This document shows positions 19,643 to 28,640 of a DNA stretch of 64,000 bases, piece after piece (positions within the stretch are counted from its first letter, which is position 1; each line of letters opens with the position of its first letter). The position numbers and the translations under genes are program-made. The stretch is from Brevundimonas pishanensis (GTDB lineage: Bacteria; Pseudomonadota; Alphaproteobacteria; Caulobacterales; Caulobacteraceae), in NCBI RefSeq assembly GCF_022750635.1, contig NZ_JAJKBG010000002.1, forward strand, positions 186,001 to 250,000, in the 5' to 3' direction. The notes below the pieces were generated by a model that did no database searches, was not told the DNA's origin, and saw only the letters and a program-made list of their open reading frames with translations.

Positions 19643-20644
19643 TTAGCCCACCTTCACCCGCATGGCGGCTTCCGGCAGGTCCTCGCCAAAGGCGCGCTGA
19701 TAGAACTCAGCGATGGTGGGGCGCTCCAGCTCGTCGCACTTGTTCAGGAAGGTCAGGCGGAAGGCGGTACCCACGTCGCCGAAGATCTCGACGTTCTGGG
19801 CCCAAGTGATGACCGTACGCGGCGACATAACGGTCGAGATGTCGCCGTTCATGAAGGCGTTGCGCGTCATGTCGGCGACACGAACCATCGCGGCGATTTG
19901 GCGACGGCCATTCTCGTCGGCGTACTGCGGCACCTTGGCGGCGACGATCTCGGCTTCCACATCATGGTCGAGATAGTTCAGCGTGGTGACGATGTTCCAG
20001 CGGTCGAGCTGGGCCTGGTTGATCTGCTGTGCGCCGTGATACAGGCCCGTGGTGTCACCCAGACCCACGGTGTTGGCGGTGGCGAACAGGCGGAAGTACG
20101 GGTTCGGGCGAATGACGCGGTTCTGGTCCAGGAGGGTCAGAGCGCCTTGCGCCTCCAGCACGCGCTGGATCACGAACATCACATCCGGACGTCCGGCATC
20201 ATATTCGTCAAACACGAGGGCGACGGGGCGTTGCAATGCCCACGGCAGGATGCCTTCGCGGAATTCGGTAATCTGCTTGCCGTCTTTCAGGACGATGGCG
20301 TCCTTGCCGATCAGGTCGATACGGCTGACGTGGCTGTCGAGGTTGATACGCACCAGCGGCCAGTTCAGACGGGCGGCGACCTGCTCGATGTGGGTCGACT
20401 TACCCGTGCCGTGATAGCCCTGAACCATCACGCGGCGGTCGAACGCAAAGCCTGCACAGATGGCAATCGTGGTCTGCGGGTCGAACTTGTATGTCGGATC
20501 GATTTCCGGAACGTGGCTGTCGCGCTCGTCGAAGACCGGAACAAGCATGTCGGAATCAATGCCAAACACCTCGCGCAGCGTCACCTTGCGGTGCGGGGCC
20601 AAGGTCAGCAGCGGATCAATGTTGGCGTCGAGCGGAGAGGTCAT
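19643..20644 (-). CDS. cobS: aerobic cobaltochelatase subunit CobS-like AAA+ ATPase
   Basis: AAA+ subunit that, with CobT and CobN, inserts cobalt into hydrogenobyrinate diamide. The 333 residues carry the CobS N-terminal region ([25 protein letters not shown]), Walker [10 protein letters not shown], Walker [10 protein letters not shown], sensor [18 protein letters not shown] and the C-terminal lid. CobT usually follows CobS directly; here the next gene is the convergent argC, so the partner must lie elsewhere or be missing. The J-domain gene lies just upstream on the same strand. Confidence 0.92.
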   Translation of the reverse strand: MTSPLDANIDPLLTLAPHRKVTLREVFGIDSDMLVPVFDERDSHVPEIDPTYKFDPQTTIAICAGFAFDRRVMVQGYHGTGKSTHIEQVAARLNWPLVRINLDSHVSRIDLIGKDAIVLKDGKQITEFREGILPWALQRPVALVFDEYDAGRPDVMFVIQRVLEAQGALTLLDQNRVIRPNPYFRLFATANTVGLGDTTGLYHGAQQINQAQLDRWNIVTTLNYLDHDVEAEIVAAKVPQYADENGRRQIAAMVRVADMTRNAFMNGDISTVMSPRTVITWAQNVEIFGDVGTAFRLTFLNKCDELERPTIAEFYQRAFGEDLPEAAMRVKVG

Positions 20645-20706
20645 GGCAATCCATTAGAGCGGGCGCGTTCATGGCTCAACCGCCATCAACTGATACGATC
20701 GGGAGT

Positions 20707-21381
20707 TTAGGCGGCGTGACCGGCCTTTTTAAGCGTCTTGTACGCTTTGATCACGTTCTGGAGTTTTGTCTCGGTAGCGCGGTCGCCGCCGTTGGTGTCG
20801 GGGTGGAAGCGTTTGAGCAGCTCGTGATAGCGCGCCTTGACCGCTTCCTTTGCCGCGCCGGGCTCCATACCCAGTTCGGCCATCGCCTGACGCTCCAGCT
20901 TGCCCATGCGCGCCTCGGCCTCGGACATGACGGGTCCAGCCTGATCGTTCACGCGACGCTCGAACAAGCCAAAGCTGTCCTGCCAGCCATTGGGGTTGGC
21001 AGCGCCACCGCCCATTTTGGCATTGATGGCTGCGTTGACGCGTGAGTTGCGGCTGACCTTCATGTCCCACGTCGGGCGTCCGCCCGTCATGGCTTCATTT
21101 TCTTGGGCGGCGCGAATCTGCCCCTCGGTCATGCCCGCGTAGAAGTTCCAGCTCTTGTTGTACTGGGACGCGTGGGGCTGACAGAAGTTATAGAAATCGT
21201 TCAGGCGTTCGCGCGACTTGGGCGCACGTGCAGTGGCCGGTTTTGAACAGCCTTCGAAGTCGCACGGCTTTTCGCCGGGCTTCAGGTGCAGTACGTCTTC
21301 GGTCGCCGCCTCTTCTTCGGGCTTGGGCGGCTTCACCCGAATATCGGTGAAACGGGGTTTGTATTCGAATGACGCAGACAT
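20707..21381 (-). CDS. J-domain (DnaJ-like) protein
   Basis: A 224-residue protein with a C-terminal J domain (residues about 165-222), including the HPD motif in LLKRFHPDTNGG, which stimulates DnaK ATPase. The N-terminal part has a conserved pattern with a CDFEGCSKPATARAPKSRERLNDFYNFC region that may bind zinc through two cysteines and further ligands. Such J proteins commonly sit beside cobS and bolA in alphaproteobacteria, as here. The client is unknown. Confidence 0.88.
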   Translation of the reverse strand: MSASFEYKPRFTDIRVKPPKPEEEAATEDVLHLKPGEKPCDFEGCSKPATARAPKSRERLNDFYNFCQPHASQYNKSWNFYAGMTEGQIRAAQENEAMTGGRPTWDMKVSRNSRVNAAINAKMGGGAANPNGWQDSFGLFERRVNDQAGPVMSEAEARMGKLERQAMAELGMEPGAAKEAVKARYHELLKRFHPDTNGGDRATETKLQNVIKAYKTLKKAGHAA

Positions 21382-21427
21382 CGTTGCAAGTGTAAGCCTG
21401 ATTTGGACTGCTTCAAGGACTTGACCT

Positions 21428-21727
21428 ATGTCCGAAGGCCCTGTGGCGCAAATTATCCGACAAAAGTTGGATGCCGCGCTCTCTCCGCAACGTTTGTTGA
21501 TCGAGGATGACAGCTGGCGGCACGCTGGCCACCATCACGACGGCGGCATGGATGCCCAGCCCGGCGGCGAGAGCCACTTCAACCTGACCGTAGTCAGTGC
21601 TGCGTTTGAAGGGCAATCCCGCGTCAATCGCCAGCGCATGGTCCAAAAGCTGTTGGCCGATGAACTGGCGGGCCCGATCCACGCCCTGTCGATCTCGGCA
21701 AAAACTCCGACTGAGGATGAAAAATAA
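21428..21727 (+). CDS. BolA family protein
   Basis: A 99-residue BolA-like protein, which pairs with monothiol glutaredoxins in iron-sulfur handling. Visible are the helix IIRQKLDAALSPQRLLIEDDS, the H-x-H-H segment WRHAGHHHDGG, the SHFNLTVVSAAFEGQSRVNRQRMVQKLL core and the conserved GPIHALSI end with its invariant His. It is divergent from the J-domain gene, with 46 bases between them. Confidence 0.92.
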   Translation: MSEGPVAQIIRQKLDAALSPQRLLIEDDSWRHAGHHHDGGMDAQPGGESHFNLTVVSAAFEGQSRVNRQRMVQKLLADELAGPIHALSISAKTPTEDEK

Positions 21728-21816
21728 TAACGTTGTTCGGCGTTCATCCTGTCTTAGCGACTCGACCATAATGTCGCCGCCAACGAAATAGCCGTGGGAC
21801 GCGAGGGGCGGCCAAT

Positions 21817-23634
21817 ATGGTGGGTGGTGGAAGTATCGGGCGTGGCCTACATGGCGACGTGCCGGGCTCGGCTGGTCAAGCGCTGAGCGCAATTTTAGAG
21901 ACGCAGTATCTCAGGTACCTGATCATCGTCAGCTGGGGTGTCGCTATGTGCGCCACAGTGGGCCTGAAGGTCGGGATGGCGTGGTTTGTGGCCACGCTGA
22001 CGGCAGGCATGCTGCGTAGTCTGGCAGAGCGCCGCGCGAGCCGTCGGGAGCAGAACGACTGGGGCACAATCTTCCTTGCGGTGGCGACCTTGTCGACCGT
22101 CGCTTGGGCGGCGGCTCCGTTGCTGGCGTGGTTTTCCGGCCGATCCTTCGGTCAGGAGATGGCCGTGGCCCTTTTGGCCTCTGGCTATGTGTTGGTTTTC
22201 GCGCAACTGCGAAACTCCCCGCGTCAGGCCGTGCTGATCTCGTCGCCCTATGGCGGCGCAGCCGTCATCATCGCTTCCTCGCTTTGGGGCACGCCCGAGT
22301 TCTGGGCGTTTCTGGCGATGGGTCCGCTTATGTTGGGCGGTCTGTTCGTGCTGGTCTTGATGACCATGCTGCGCGAAGAGCGGATCATCGCCTTCCAGGA
22401 GCACCAGACCCACTTGATCGCCGAACTGGAAGCAGCGCGCGACAAGGCCGATGCGGCCAATACCGCCAAATCCAGTTTCCTCGGTGTGATTTCGCACGAA
22501 CTTCGCACGCCCATGAACGGCGTTCTGGGTGCGGCTCAGTTGTTGAGCGCTTCACGCCTCGATGCCCAGCAGCGCGAGATGCTGTCTATCATCCGCAACT
22601 CGGGCGACAGCCTGCTTTCTCTGCTGAACGACATCCTTGATCTGACCAAGATCGAGGCGGGCAAGATGTCTTTTGAAGTGGTCGATATCGACCTCGATGC
22701 GCTCCATCGCCGCCTGCTGTCGCCATTTGAAGCACAGGCGAGGGCGAAAGGCCTCGTTATCACGCCGGTCTTTAGCGGTGAGGTGCCAGCGATTGTGCGC
22801 GGGGATCCTCTGCGTGTTTCGCAAATCCTGTCCAACCTGCTGTCGAACGCCGTGAAGTTCACGGACAAGGGCGAGATTCGCTACGGCGTCTTCGGTCGCA
22901 GGATTGCGGACAACCGCGTTGCTTTTGAATTCTCGGTCGAGGATTCGGGGGCCGGTATCGCGCCGGATGACCTGCAACGACTGTTCCAGCCCTTCACCCA
23001 GATCGACAACTCGTCGACGCGTAAATATGGCGGCACGGGACTTGGCCTGACCATTTCTCGTCGACTGGCCAATATCATGCAGGGTGATATTCATGTTGTT
23101 TCTGAAGTTGGCGTAGGTTCCACCTTCACCTTCATGGTCGAGGCCGAAGTCGTCGCGTGGGACGATCAGGTGGTCGAAGAAACCGAAGCCAGCGCACAAG
23201 GCGAGGTCGAAGGTCTTAACGTGTTGGTCGTCGAGGACCACCCGGTGAACCGGATGATCCTCGAAGCGTGGATGGGCAGCAACGGGCATCAGGCCACGAC
23301 AGCCGAACACGGCGGGATGGCGGTTGAGCAGGCTTCGACACAGGCCTTCGATCTAATTGTCATGGACGTGAACATGCCGGTCATGGACGGGCTGGAGGCG
23401 ACCCGCCAGATTCGTCAGGGCTCATCACTGAATGCGGAAACGCCCATCATCGTCTTGTCGGCCTCTGCTCGCGTTGAGGACCATCAGGCAGGGTTCGATG
23501 CCGGTGCCGATGCCTATCTGAACAAGCCGATCGATTTCAGGCAGTTGGCTACATACATGAACCGGTCATGTGAGGGGCGGGCCGCCCTGCGAGGACTTAG
23601 CGCAACGACGGAGCTGGCCCACTTTGCCGCCTAG
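21817..23634 (+). CDS. membrane hybrid histidine kinase/response regulator
   Basis: A 605-residue two-component sensor. About six hydrophobic segments span residues 30-200, then a short coiled linker leads to the dimerisation domain with H-box GVISHELRTPMNG (His at about residue 226). The ATPase domain has N-box ILSNLLSNAVKFTD, G1 VEDSGAGIAP, F/G2 GGTGLGLTIS. A C-terminal receiver domain (residues about 470-590) has the phospho-acceptor Asp in VMDVNMPVMDG and the Lys in LNKPIDF. No HPt domain is present, so phosphotransfer would need a separate protein. The signal is unknown. The nearest orphan regulator is at 28048. Confidence 0.92.
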   Translation: MVGGGSIGRGLHGDVPGSAGQALSAILETQYLRYLIIVSWGVAMCATVGLKVGMAWFVATLTAGMLRSLAERRASRREQNDWGTIFLAVATLSTVAWAAAPLLAWFSGRSFGQEMAVALLASGYVLVFAQLRNSPRQAVLISSPYGGAAVIIASSLWGTPEFWAFLAMGPLMLGGLFVLVLMTMLREERIIAFQEHQTHLIAELEAARDKADAANTAKSSFLGVISHELRTPMNGVLGAAQLLSASRLDAQQREMLSIIRNSGDSLLSLLNDILDLTKIEAGKMSFEVVDIDLDALHRRLLSPFEAQARAKGLVITPVFSGEVPAIVRGDPLRVSQILSNLLSNAVKFTDKGEIRYGVFGRRIADNRVAFEFSVEDSGAGIAPDDLQRLFQPFTQIDNSSTRKYGGTGLGLTISRRLANIMQGDIHVVSEVGVGSTFTFMVEAEVVAWDDQVVEETEASAQGEVEGLNVLVVEDHPVNRMILEAWMGSNGHQATTAEHGGMAVEQASTQAFDLIVMDVNMPVMDGLEATRQIRQGSSLNAETPIIVLSASARVEDHQAGFDAGADAYLNKPIDFRQLATYMNRSCEGRAALRGLSATTELAHFAA

Positions 23635-23696
23635 GTGAGGTCGGGAAAGAATAAGCTTAATCATGCGCTTCCATTCGGCGGCCAAGGCGTTAGCCT

Positions 23697-24635
23697 ATGG
23701 GAATGATTATCGATCCCGCCGCCGTTACTGCCTTGCCGCCCACTCTGGCTGAAATCGACAAGCGTCTGAGCGCAGACGCTGTCGTCATTGCCAAGGCCAT
23801 CGACATGCTGGGTGGCTTTGCGATCAACCTGGTGATCGCGCTGGTAATCTTCGTTGTCACGCTGGTGGCGGCGAAATGGGCCAGTTCTGCAGCGCGCAAA
23901 ATCCTGTCGCGCACCCGCGCGGTGCGTCGCGATCCGACAGTTTTGGCATTCCTCGTTCAGATCGTGCGGGTCGTGGTGATCGTGATCGGTATGATTGCGG
24001 TGCTTCAGCGACTGGGCGTCCAGACGACTTCGATCATTGCCGTGCTGGGCGCAGCGTCGCTGGCTGTGGGTCTGGCGCTTCAGGGTACGCTATCCAACGT
24101 GGCGGCAGGTGTGATGCTGCTCCTGTTGCGTCCATATCGTGTGGGCGAGGTTATCGAGATCGGCGGCGTTACGGGGCAGGTCCAGAAGCTGGACCTGTTC
24201 ACCACCCAACTGTCGACCGCAGGAAGCAGCAAGGTGATCGTGCCGAACGCTAAGGTGCTGGGCGACGTGATCACCAACCTCAGCGGCCAAACCAATCGCC
24301 GCATCGAAATCCATTTCACCGTGGGTTACGGCGAGAACCTCAACAAGGTTCGCGAGATTCTGACGAACACCGCGATTGGCCATTTTCGCGTGCTGAAAGA
24401 GCCCTCGGTATGGTGCGGTGTGACGGCCTTACAGGATAGTGCCGTTCAAGTGACCTTGCAGGCTTGGGTGCGGTCCGACGACCACTTCCAGACGCAGTCA
24501 GACCTTATTCAAGCGGGTAAAGAAGCGCTGGATCGTGCCGGCGTCGAGATTCCATACCCGCATCAAGTCTCAATCAATCACGGCGAACTGGCGATGATGC
24601 CAGCGCCGGACCAAGCCCCCGTTCAGAAAGACTGA
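23697..24635 (+). CDS. MscS-family mechanosensitive ion channel
   Basis: Small-conductance mechanosensitive channel of 312 residues with three transmembrane helices (about 40-60, 85-110, 115-140). The pore helix LGAASLAVGLALQGTLSNVAAGVMLLLLRPYRVGE is typical of TM3. The beta and alpha/beta C-terminal vestibule follows (VTGQVQKLDLFTTQL to PYPHQVSINHG). It releases solutes under hypo-osmotic stress. Two in-frame ATG codons at 23697 and 23703 are possible starts. threonine aldolase follows 5 bases after the stop. Confidence 0.93.
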   Translation: MGMIIDPAAVTALPPTLAEIDKRLSADAVVIAKAIDMLGGFAINLVIALVIFVVTLVAAKWASSAARKILSRTRAVRRDPTVLAFLVQIVRVVVIVIGMIAVLQRLGVQTTSIIAVLGAASLAVGLALQGTLSNVAAGVMLLLLRPYRVGEVIEIGGVTGQVQKLDLFTTQLSTAGSSKVIVPNAKVLGDVITNLSGQTNRRIEIHFTVGYGENLNKVREILTNTAIGHFRVLKEPSVWCGVTALQDSAVQVTLQAWVRSDDHFQTQSDLIQAGKEALDRAGVEIPYPHQVSINHGELAMMPAPDQAPVQKD

Positions 24636-24640
24636 GTGCG

Positions 24641-25657
24641 TTGCGTTACGATTTTGCCTCCGACAACACCGCAGGGATGGCTCCGTCCGCGCTAAAGGCG
24701 CTGGTGGATGCCAACCAGGATTTCGCAGCGGGATATGGAGCGGACGCCTACTCAGCAAAGGCTGCCGATGCAGTTCGCGGATTGCTGGATGTGGATGCCG
24801 ATGTTCGTTTCGTATTCAGCGGAACGGCAGCGAACTCCATTGCGCTTTCGATGCTGGCCCAGCCTTTCGAGGCAGTTTTGGCGCACCATACGGCGCACGT
24901 CTGTACGGATGAAACCGGCGCGCCCGGTTTCTTCGGCCATGGCATGGGTCTGATCGGCTTGCCGGGGTACTCGGGCAAGATCGACGTGGATGGCCTGTGC
25001 GCCGCTCTGGACGAGCCTGTCGTCGGCCATCGTCAACCTCCCGCTGCCCTGACCCTGACCCAAGCCACCGAATACGGCACGGTTTACAGCGAAGACGAGA
25101 TGGCGCTGCTGATCCGCATGGCTAAGGGAGCCAATCTGGGCGTGCACGTTGATGGCGCGCGTCTGGCCAACGCGGTGGCTGCGGGCTTTGACCCCAAGTC
25201 GTTGGGACGTATGGGCGTCGATATCATCAGTCTGGGTGGCGCAAAGGCCGGTGCACACGGTGTCGAAGCCTTGGTGGTGCTCAACCGTTCGCTTTCGTCG
25301 CGTCTGGACAACCGGTTGAAGCAATCCGGTCAGACCGCATCGAAGGGCCGTCTGTTGGCTGCGCCTTTGGGTGGGCTAATCCAGAGTGGCGAGTGGCTTT
25401 CCGGCGCTCAGAACGCCAACGCTATGGCGCAGCGTCTGGCCGATGGGATTGAAGCCTCCACGCCGTTCGTGCTGGCCCATCCGGTGGAATCCAACACTGT
25501 CTTCGTGCGTATGTCGGACGAAGCCTTGGCAGCGGTCCGGAACAAAGGTTTCGCGGTTTACGCATTCGATGACGGTTCCGTTCGTTTTGTATGCTCGTGG
25601 GCAACGAAAACCGAGGCAGTTGATGAACTTATCGCTGTCTTGAGCAATTTGGACTGA
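24641..25657 (+). CDS. low-specificity threonine aldolase / beta-eliminating lyase family
   Basis: PLP-dependent fold-type I enzyme that cleaves threonine (and allo-threonine) to glycine and acetaldehyde. The 338 residues show YDFASDNTAGMAP, FVFSGTAANSIAL, the PLP-stacking His region, the cofactor Asp in VHVDGARLANA and the Schiff-base lysine in SLGGAKAGAHG (about residue 202). The start is TTG 24641, and the gene is probably co-transcribed with the channel gene. Exact stereochemical preference cannot be told from the sequence. Confidence 0.88.
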   Translation: MRYDFASDNTAGMAPSALKALVDANQDFAAGYGADAYSAKAADAVRGLLDVDADVRFVFSGTAANSIALSMLAQPFEAVLAHHTAHVCTDETGAPGFFGHGMGLIGLPGYSGKIDVDGLCAALDEPVVGHRQPPAALTLTQATEYGTVYSEDEMALLIRMAKGANLGVHVDGARLANAVAAGFDPKSLGRMGVDIISLGGAKAGAHGVEALVVLNRSLSSRLDNRLKQSGQTASKGRLLAAPLGGLIQSGEWLSGAQNANAMAQRLADGIEASTPFVLAHPVESNTVFVRMSDEALAAVRNKGFAVYAFDDGSVRFVCSWATKTEAVDELIAVLSNLD

Positions 25658-25703
25658 GGGGCTTTGCCCCATAGGCCGCAAACCCAAAGGAAGGCAGCGA
25701 ACC

Positions 25704-27584
25704 ATGCGTGGTGAAAGAGGCGGTTCGCGACGGGGCGATGTAACCACCAAGGCCACACAGGCCGGAGCAGATACTGCGGTGTCTGACTCGCCCAAAACCT
25801 TGGCCGCAATCGGCAATCTGATCTCATTGGTCGGGCGTTCGGGTGCGCCTCAGTTGCCGTGGCGGATCACAGGCGCTGTTGGCCTGACCCTGGCAGGCAA
25901 GGGTTTGGGCGTCGCGGCTCCGTTGGTGCTTGGTGCAGCGGTGAACAAGCTGGCCGAAGGGCAGGGCGCAGCCGCCTCTGTGGGGCTGGGATTTGCCGCT
26001 TTTGCTGTCGGTTGGGCGGTTATACGCCTGTTGGCAGCGGCCACGCCTCAACTCTCCGACGTCGTATTCGCGCCCGTGCGAGCGGCGGCGCAACGGAAGA
26101 CGGCGGCTGATGCTTTTGCCCACGCATTGAGCCTATCGACCGATTTCCACCAGACCAAACGCTCAGGGACCTTGTCGCGGGTGATGGATCGCGGATCGCG
26201 GGCGGTCGACTTCCTGCTGCGCATCCTGATGTTCAATCTGGGGCCTACGCTGCTGGAGCTCGTGCTCGCTGCTGCGGTTCTGGGTGGAAAGTACGACTGG
26301 CGTTTCGCATTGGTGGCGATTGTTGTGGTGGCCGTTTATGCGACCGTCACCTTCATGATGGCCAACTGGCGACTGGAACACAGGCGCACGATGAACGCGG
26401 CCGACGCCGAGGCGGCCGGCTTGTCGGTTGATGCACTGCTGAACTACGAGACGGTCAAATCGTTCGGCGCTGAAGATCGCACGTCGGCGGCTTATGAGCG
26501 CTCCCTGTCGGCCTACGCCACAGCTTCGCTAAAGGCGAACTCGTCGTTGGCGGCGCTGAACCTCATTCAAGCGGTCATCATGAATGTGGGGCTGGGTGTC
26601 ATGGCGGTGATGGCCGGCTTTGAAGCCGCTGCGGGACGGATGGGGCCGGGGGATGTCACGGCGGCTGTCCTGATCATGACTTCGCTGTACCAACCGTTGA
26701 ATATCCTCGGCTTCGCCTACCGGGAAATCCGTCAATCTTTCATCGACATGGAAGAGATGCTTAAGGTGATGCGCGAGAAGCCTCTGGTGGCGGATGCGCC
26801 CGATGCGAAGGATCTACCGCGCCCCGAAGGCGACTGCGGTGCCGAGGTGAAGTTCGATCACGTCAGCTTCCGTCACGACGCGCGCGCAAACGGTCTGACG
26901 GATGTCAGCTTCACCGTCCCGGCACACACGACCACCGCGCTTGTAGGTCCTTCTGGAGCGGGCAAGTCCACAATCGTCAAACTGGCCCTCAGACTGCTGG
27001 ATGCCCAGTCGGGCAGTGTGTCGGTTGCGAGCCATGATGTCCGCAAGATCAAGCAACAGTCGCTGCGTCAGGCAGTGGCTCTTGTTCCGCAGGATGTGGC
27101 GCTCTTCAACGACACGCTGGCAGCCAATATCGCCTTCGCCCGGCCCAGTGCGAGCGAGCAGGAAATCTGGGCGGCGGTCGAAGCGGCCGAACTGGGTGAT
27201 TTCATCCGCACCTTGCCCGACGGTCTGGAAACAAAGGTGGGCGAGCGTGGCCTCAAGTTGTCAGGTGGCGAACGCCAGCGTGTGGGTATCGCCCGCGCAC
27301 TGATTGCCGACCCGTGTGTCCTTATTCTCGATGAAGCGACCAGCGCCTTGGACAGCCGTACAGAGTCGGCCATCCAGCAGACGCTGCGGAAAGCACGCAG
27401 GGGCCGGACGACGCTGGTTATTGCGCACCGCCTTTCCACCATTGTGGATGCCGACCAGATACTGGTTTTGAAGGCGGGCAAGATCATCGAGCGGGGGGCC
27501 CACCATGAACTGGTGGCACGTCAGGGCGGCGAATACGCCACCTTGTGGCGCAAACAGACCCGTGCAGGCCAAACGGACGCTTAA
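25704..27584 (+). CDS. Atm1-type ABC exporter (fused permease-ATPase)
   Basis: A 626-residue half-transporter of the Atm1/ABCB7/HMT1 type, which exports glutathione-based sulfur or metal conjugates. The six-helix membrane domain spans residues about 45-340 and includes the Atm1-like LLNYETVKSFGAE and MTSLYQPLNILGFAYREIRQSF segments. The nucleotide-binding domain has Walker A GPSGAGKSTIVK, signature LSGGERQRVGIARAL, Walker B LILDEATSALD and the switch in VIAHRLSTI. Its stop shares TTAA with the stop of the convergent 156-residue gene. Confidence 0.93.
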   Translation: MRGERGGSRRGDVTTKATQAGADTAVSDSPKTLAAIGNLISLVGRSGAPQLPWRITGAVGLTLAGKGLGVAAPLVLGAAVNKLAEGQGAAASVGLGFAAFAVGWAVIRLLAAATPQLSDVVFAPVRAAAQRKTAADAFAHALSLSTDFHQTKRSGTLSRVMDRGSRAVDFLLRILMFNLGPTLLELVLAAAVLGGKYDWRFALVAIVVVAVYATVTFMMANWRLEHRRTMNAADAEAAGLSVDALLNYETVKSFGAEDRTSAAYERSLSAYATASLKANSSLAALNLIQAVIMNVGLGVMAVMAGFEAAAGRMGPGDVTAAVLIMTSLYQPLNILGFAYREIRQSFIDMEEMLKVMREKPLVADAPDAKDLPRPEGDCGAEVKFDHVSFRHDARANGLTDVSFTVPAHTTTALVGPSGAGKSTIVKLALRLLDAQSGSVSVASHDVRKIKQQSLRQAVALVPQDVALFNDTLAANIAFARPSASEQEIWAAVEAAELGDFIRTLPDGLETKVGERGLKLSGGERQRVGIARALIADPCVLILDEATSALDSRTESAIQQTLRKARRGRTTLVIAHRLSTIVDADQILVLKAGKIIERGAHHELVARQGGEYATLWRKQTRAGQTDA

Positions 27585-28051
27585 GCGCCCAGTTTGGCCT
27601 TAAGCACTTCCTGCAAGCTGGCCAGAACCTGTTTGCGGGCCTCGGCCTGTTCCTCAGGCAGGATCAGCAGCAACCGGAAGCTCTGAGCGTGCACGGTGAT
27701 GATGCGCCAGTCGAACATCTGATCGACAGGCGAACCATCCAGCAGGTCGCACAGGTTGGTGGCCGCACGGCACAGGTCTTCGCGCGCAAAGGGGCCCGCG
27801 GCGTCGATAATACCCGCCGACAGGGCATAGGCCTCCTTCAGCTTGTCGTGCACTTCATCGATCGATGCAGGCGGCGACATGTCCGCCAGCTTCTGGATCG
27901 TTTCTTCGACCAGAGCGAGGCTCTGGCTTTCCAGACCGGCGAGGTTCTCGGCCGCCTGTTTTAGGGCAATGCGTGTGCTGATGCCGCCTGGCTGATCGAT
28001 CAGGCTGGAGAGGCGGGAGCGGCGACGATTGTGGGTAATTACAGTCGTCAT
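27581..28051 (-). CDS. unrecognised protein coupled to a response regulator
   Basis: A 156-residue soluble, mostly helical protein that I do not recognise. It has a basic N-terminus (THNRRRSRLSSLIDQPGG) and then helices rich in Ala, Leu and Glu, with a conserved-looking CRAATNLCDLLDGSPVDQMFDWRIITVHAQSFRLLL region. There is no signal or membrane segment. The start overlaps the stop of the receiver-domain gene by four bases (ATGA), so the two are translated together, which suggests a functional pair. It might be an output, phosphotransfer or scaffolding partner; that is inference only. Confidence 0.7.
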   Translation of the reverse strand: MTTVITHNRRRSRLSSLIDQPGGISTRIALKQAAENLAGLESQSLALVEETIQKLADMSPPASIDEVHDKLKEAYALSAGIIDAAGPFAREDLCRAATNLCDLLDGSPVDQMFDWRIITVHAQSFRLLLILPEEQAEARKQVLASLQEVLKAKLGA

Positions 28052-28611
28052 TCCTTACCTGCCTTTCTGCGTATCTCGTCGGCGCGGCGCTCGGGGCCGG
28101 CATAGGGTTCGGATTTGAAGCGGCGGTCGGGACCTAGATAGTCCCCGACCTCCATAAACGGTCGGTTGTCGCGCGAGACCCAGACGATTCGCTCTAGAAG
28201 GGTGAGCGAACTGAAAGGCTTGGTAATCAGGAAGTTGGCACCACAATCGCGGGCCTCGGCGACCTGTGACTGTCGTACGTGCGCGGCAGTCATGATTACG
28301 GGCGCGAATGCGTTTGGTTCCAGCTTCGAGCGTCGTAACCACCGCACGAACTCGAACCCCGTCATGCCGGGCATATCCGAGTCCACCAGAATCAGGTCGA
28401 TCGGATTTTCCTTGAGAATGGAGATGGCTTCGACTGCAGACGCGCAGGCATGGCGGGTCTTCAAGCCGAAGCCGTTGAGCGCGCGCATGGTCAGTTCCAG
28501 CGCGAACGGGGAATCATCGATGACCATGGTCACCGCGCCTTCAAAGTTGAAGACGGCGCTTTCGCGCAGGGCTTCCCCGATGCCTGGCGAACGCGTTGCC
28601 GTGAATGACAC
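28048..28611 (-). CDS. single-domain response regulator (CheY-like)
   Basis: A 187-residue receiver protein. The acidic pair is in VIDDSPFALEL, the phospho-acceptor Asp in LILVDSDMPGMTG (about residue 77), the Thr in VIMTAAH and the Lys in LITKPFS, so phosphorylation competence is expected. The C-terminal tail of about 40 residues has repeated GPDRR / GPERR motifs with no DNA-binding domain. This tail occurs in several alphaproteobacterial orphan regulators. It is translationally coupled to the unrecognised gene downstream. Confidence 0.88.
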   Translation of the reverse strand: MSFTATRSPGIGEALRESAVFNFEGAVTMVIDDSPFALELTMRALNGFGLKTRHACASAVEAISILKENPIDLILVDSDMPGMTGFEFVRWLRRSKLEPNAFAPVIMTAAHVRQSQVAEARDCGANFLITKPFSSLTLLERIVWVSRDNRPFMEVGDYLGPDRRFKSEPYAGPERRADEIRRKAGKE

Positions 28612-28640
28612 GCTGGCCGTCTCCGAACTTGGTTTGAGGC

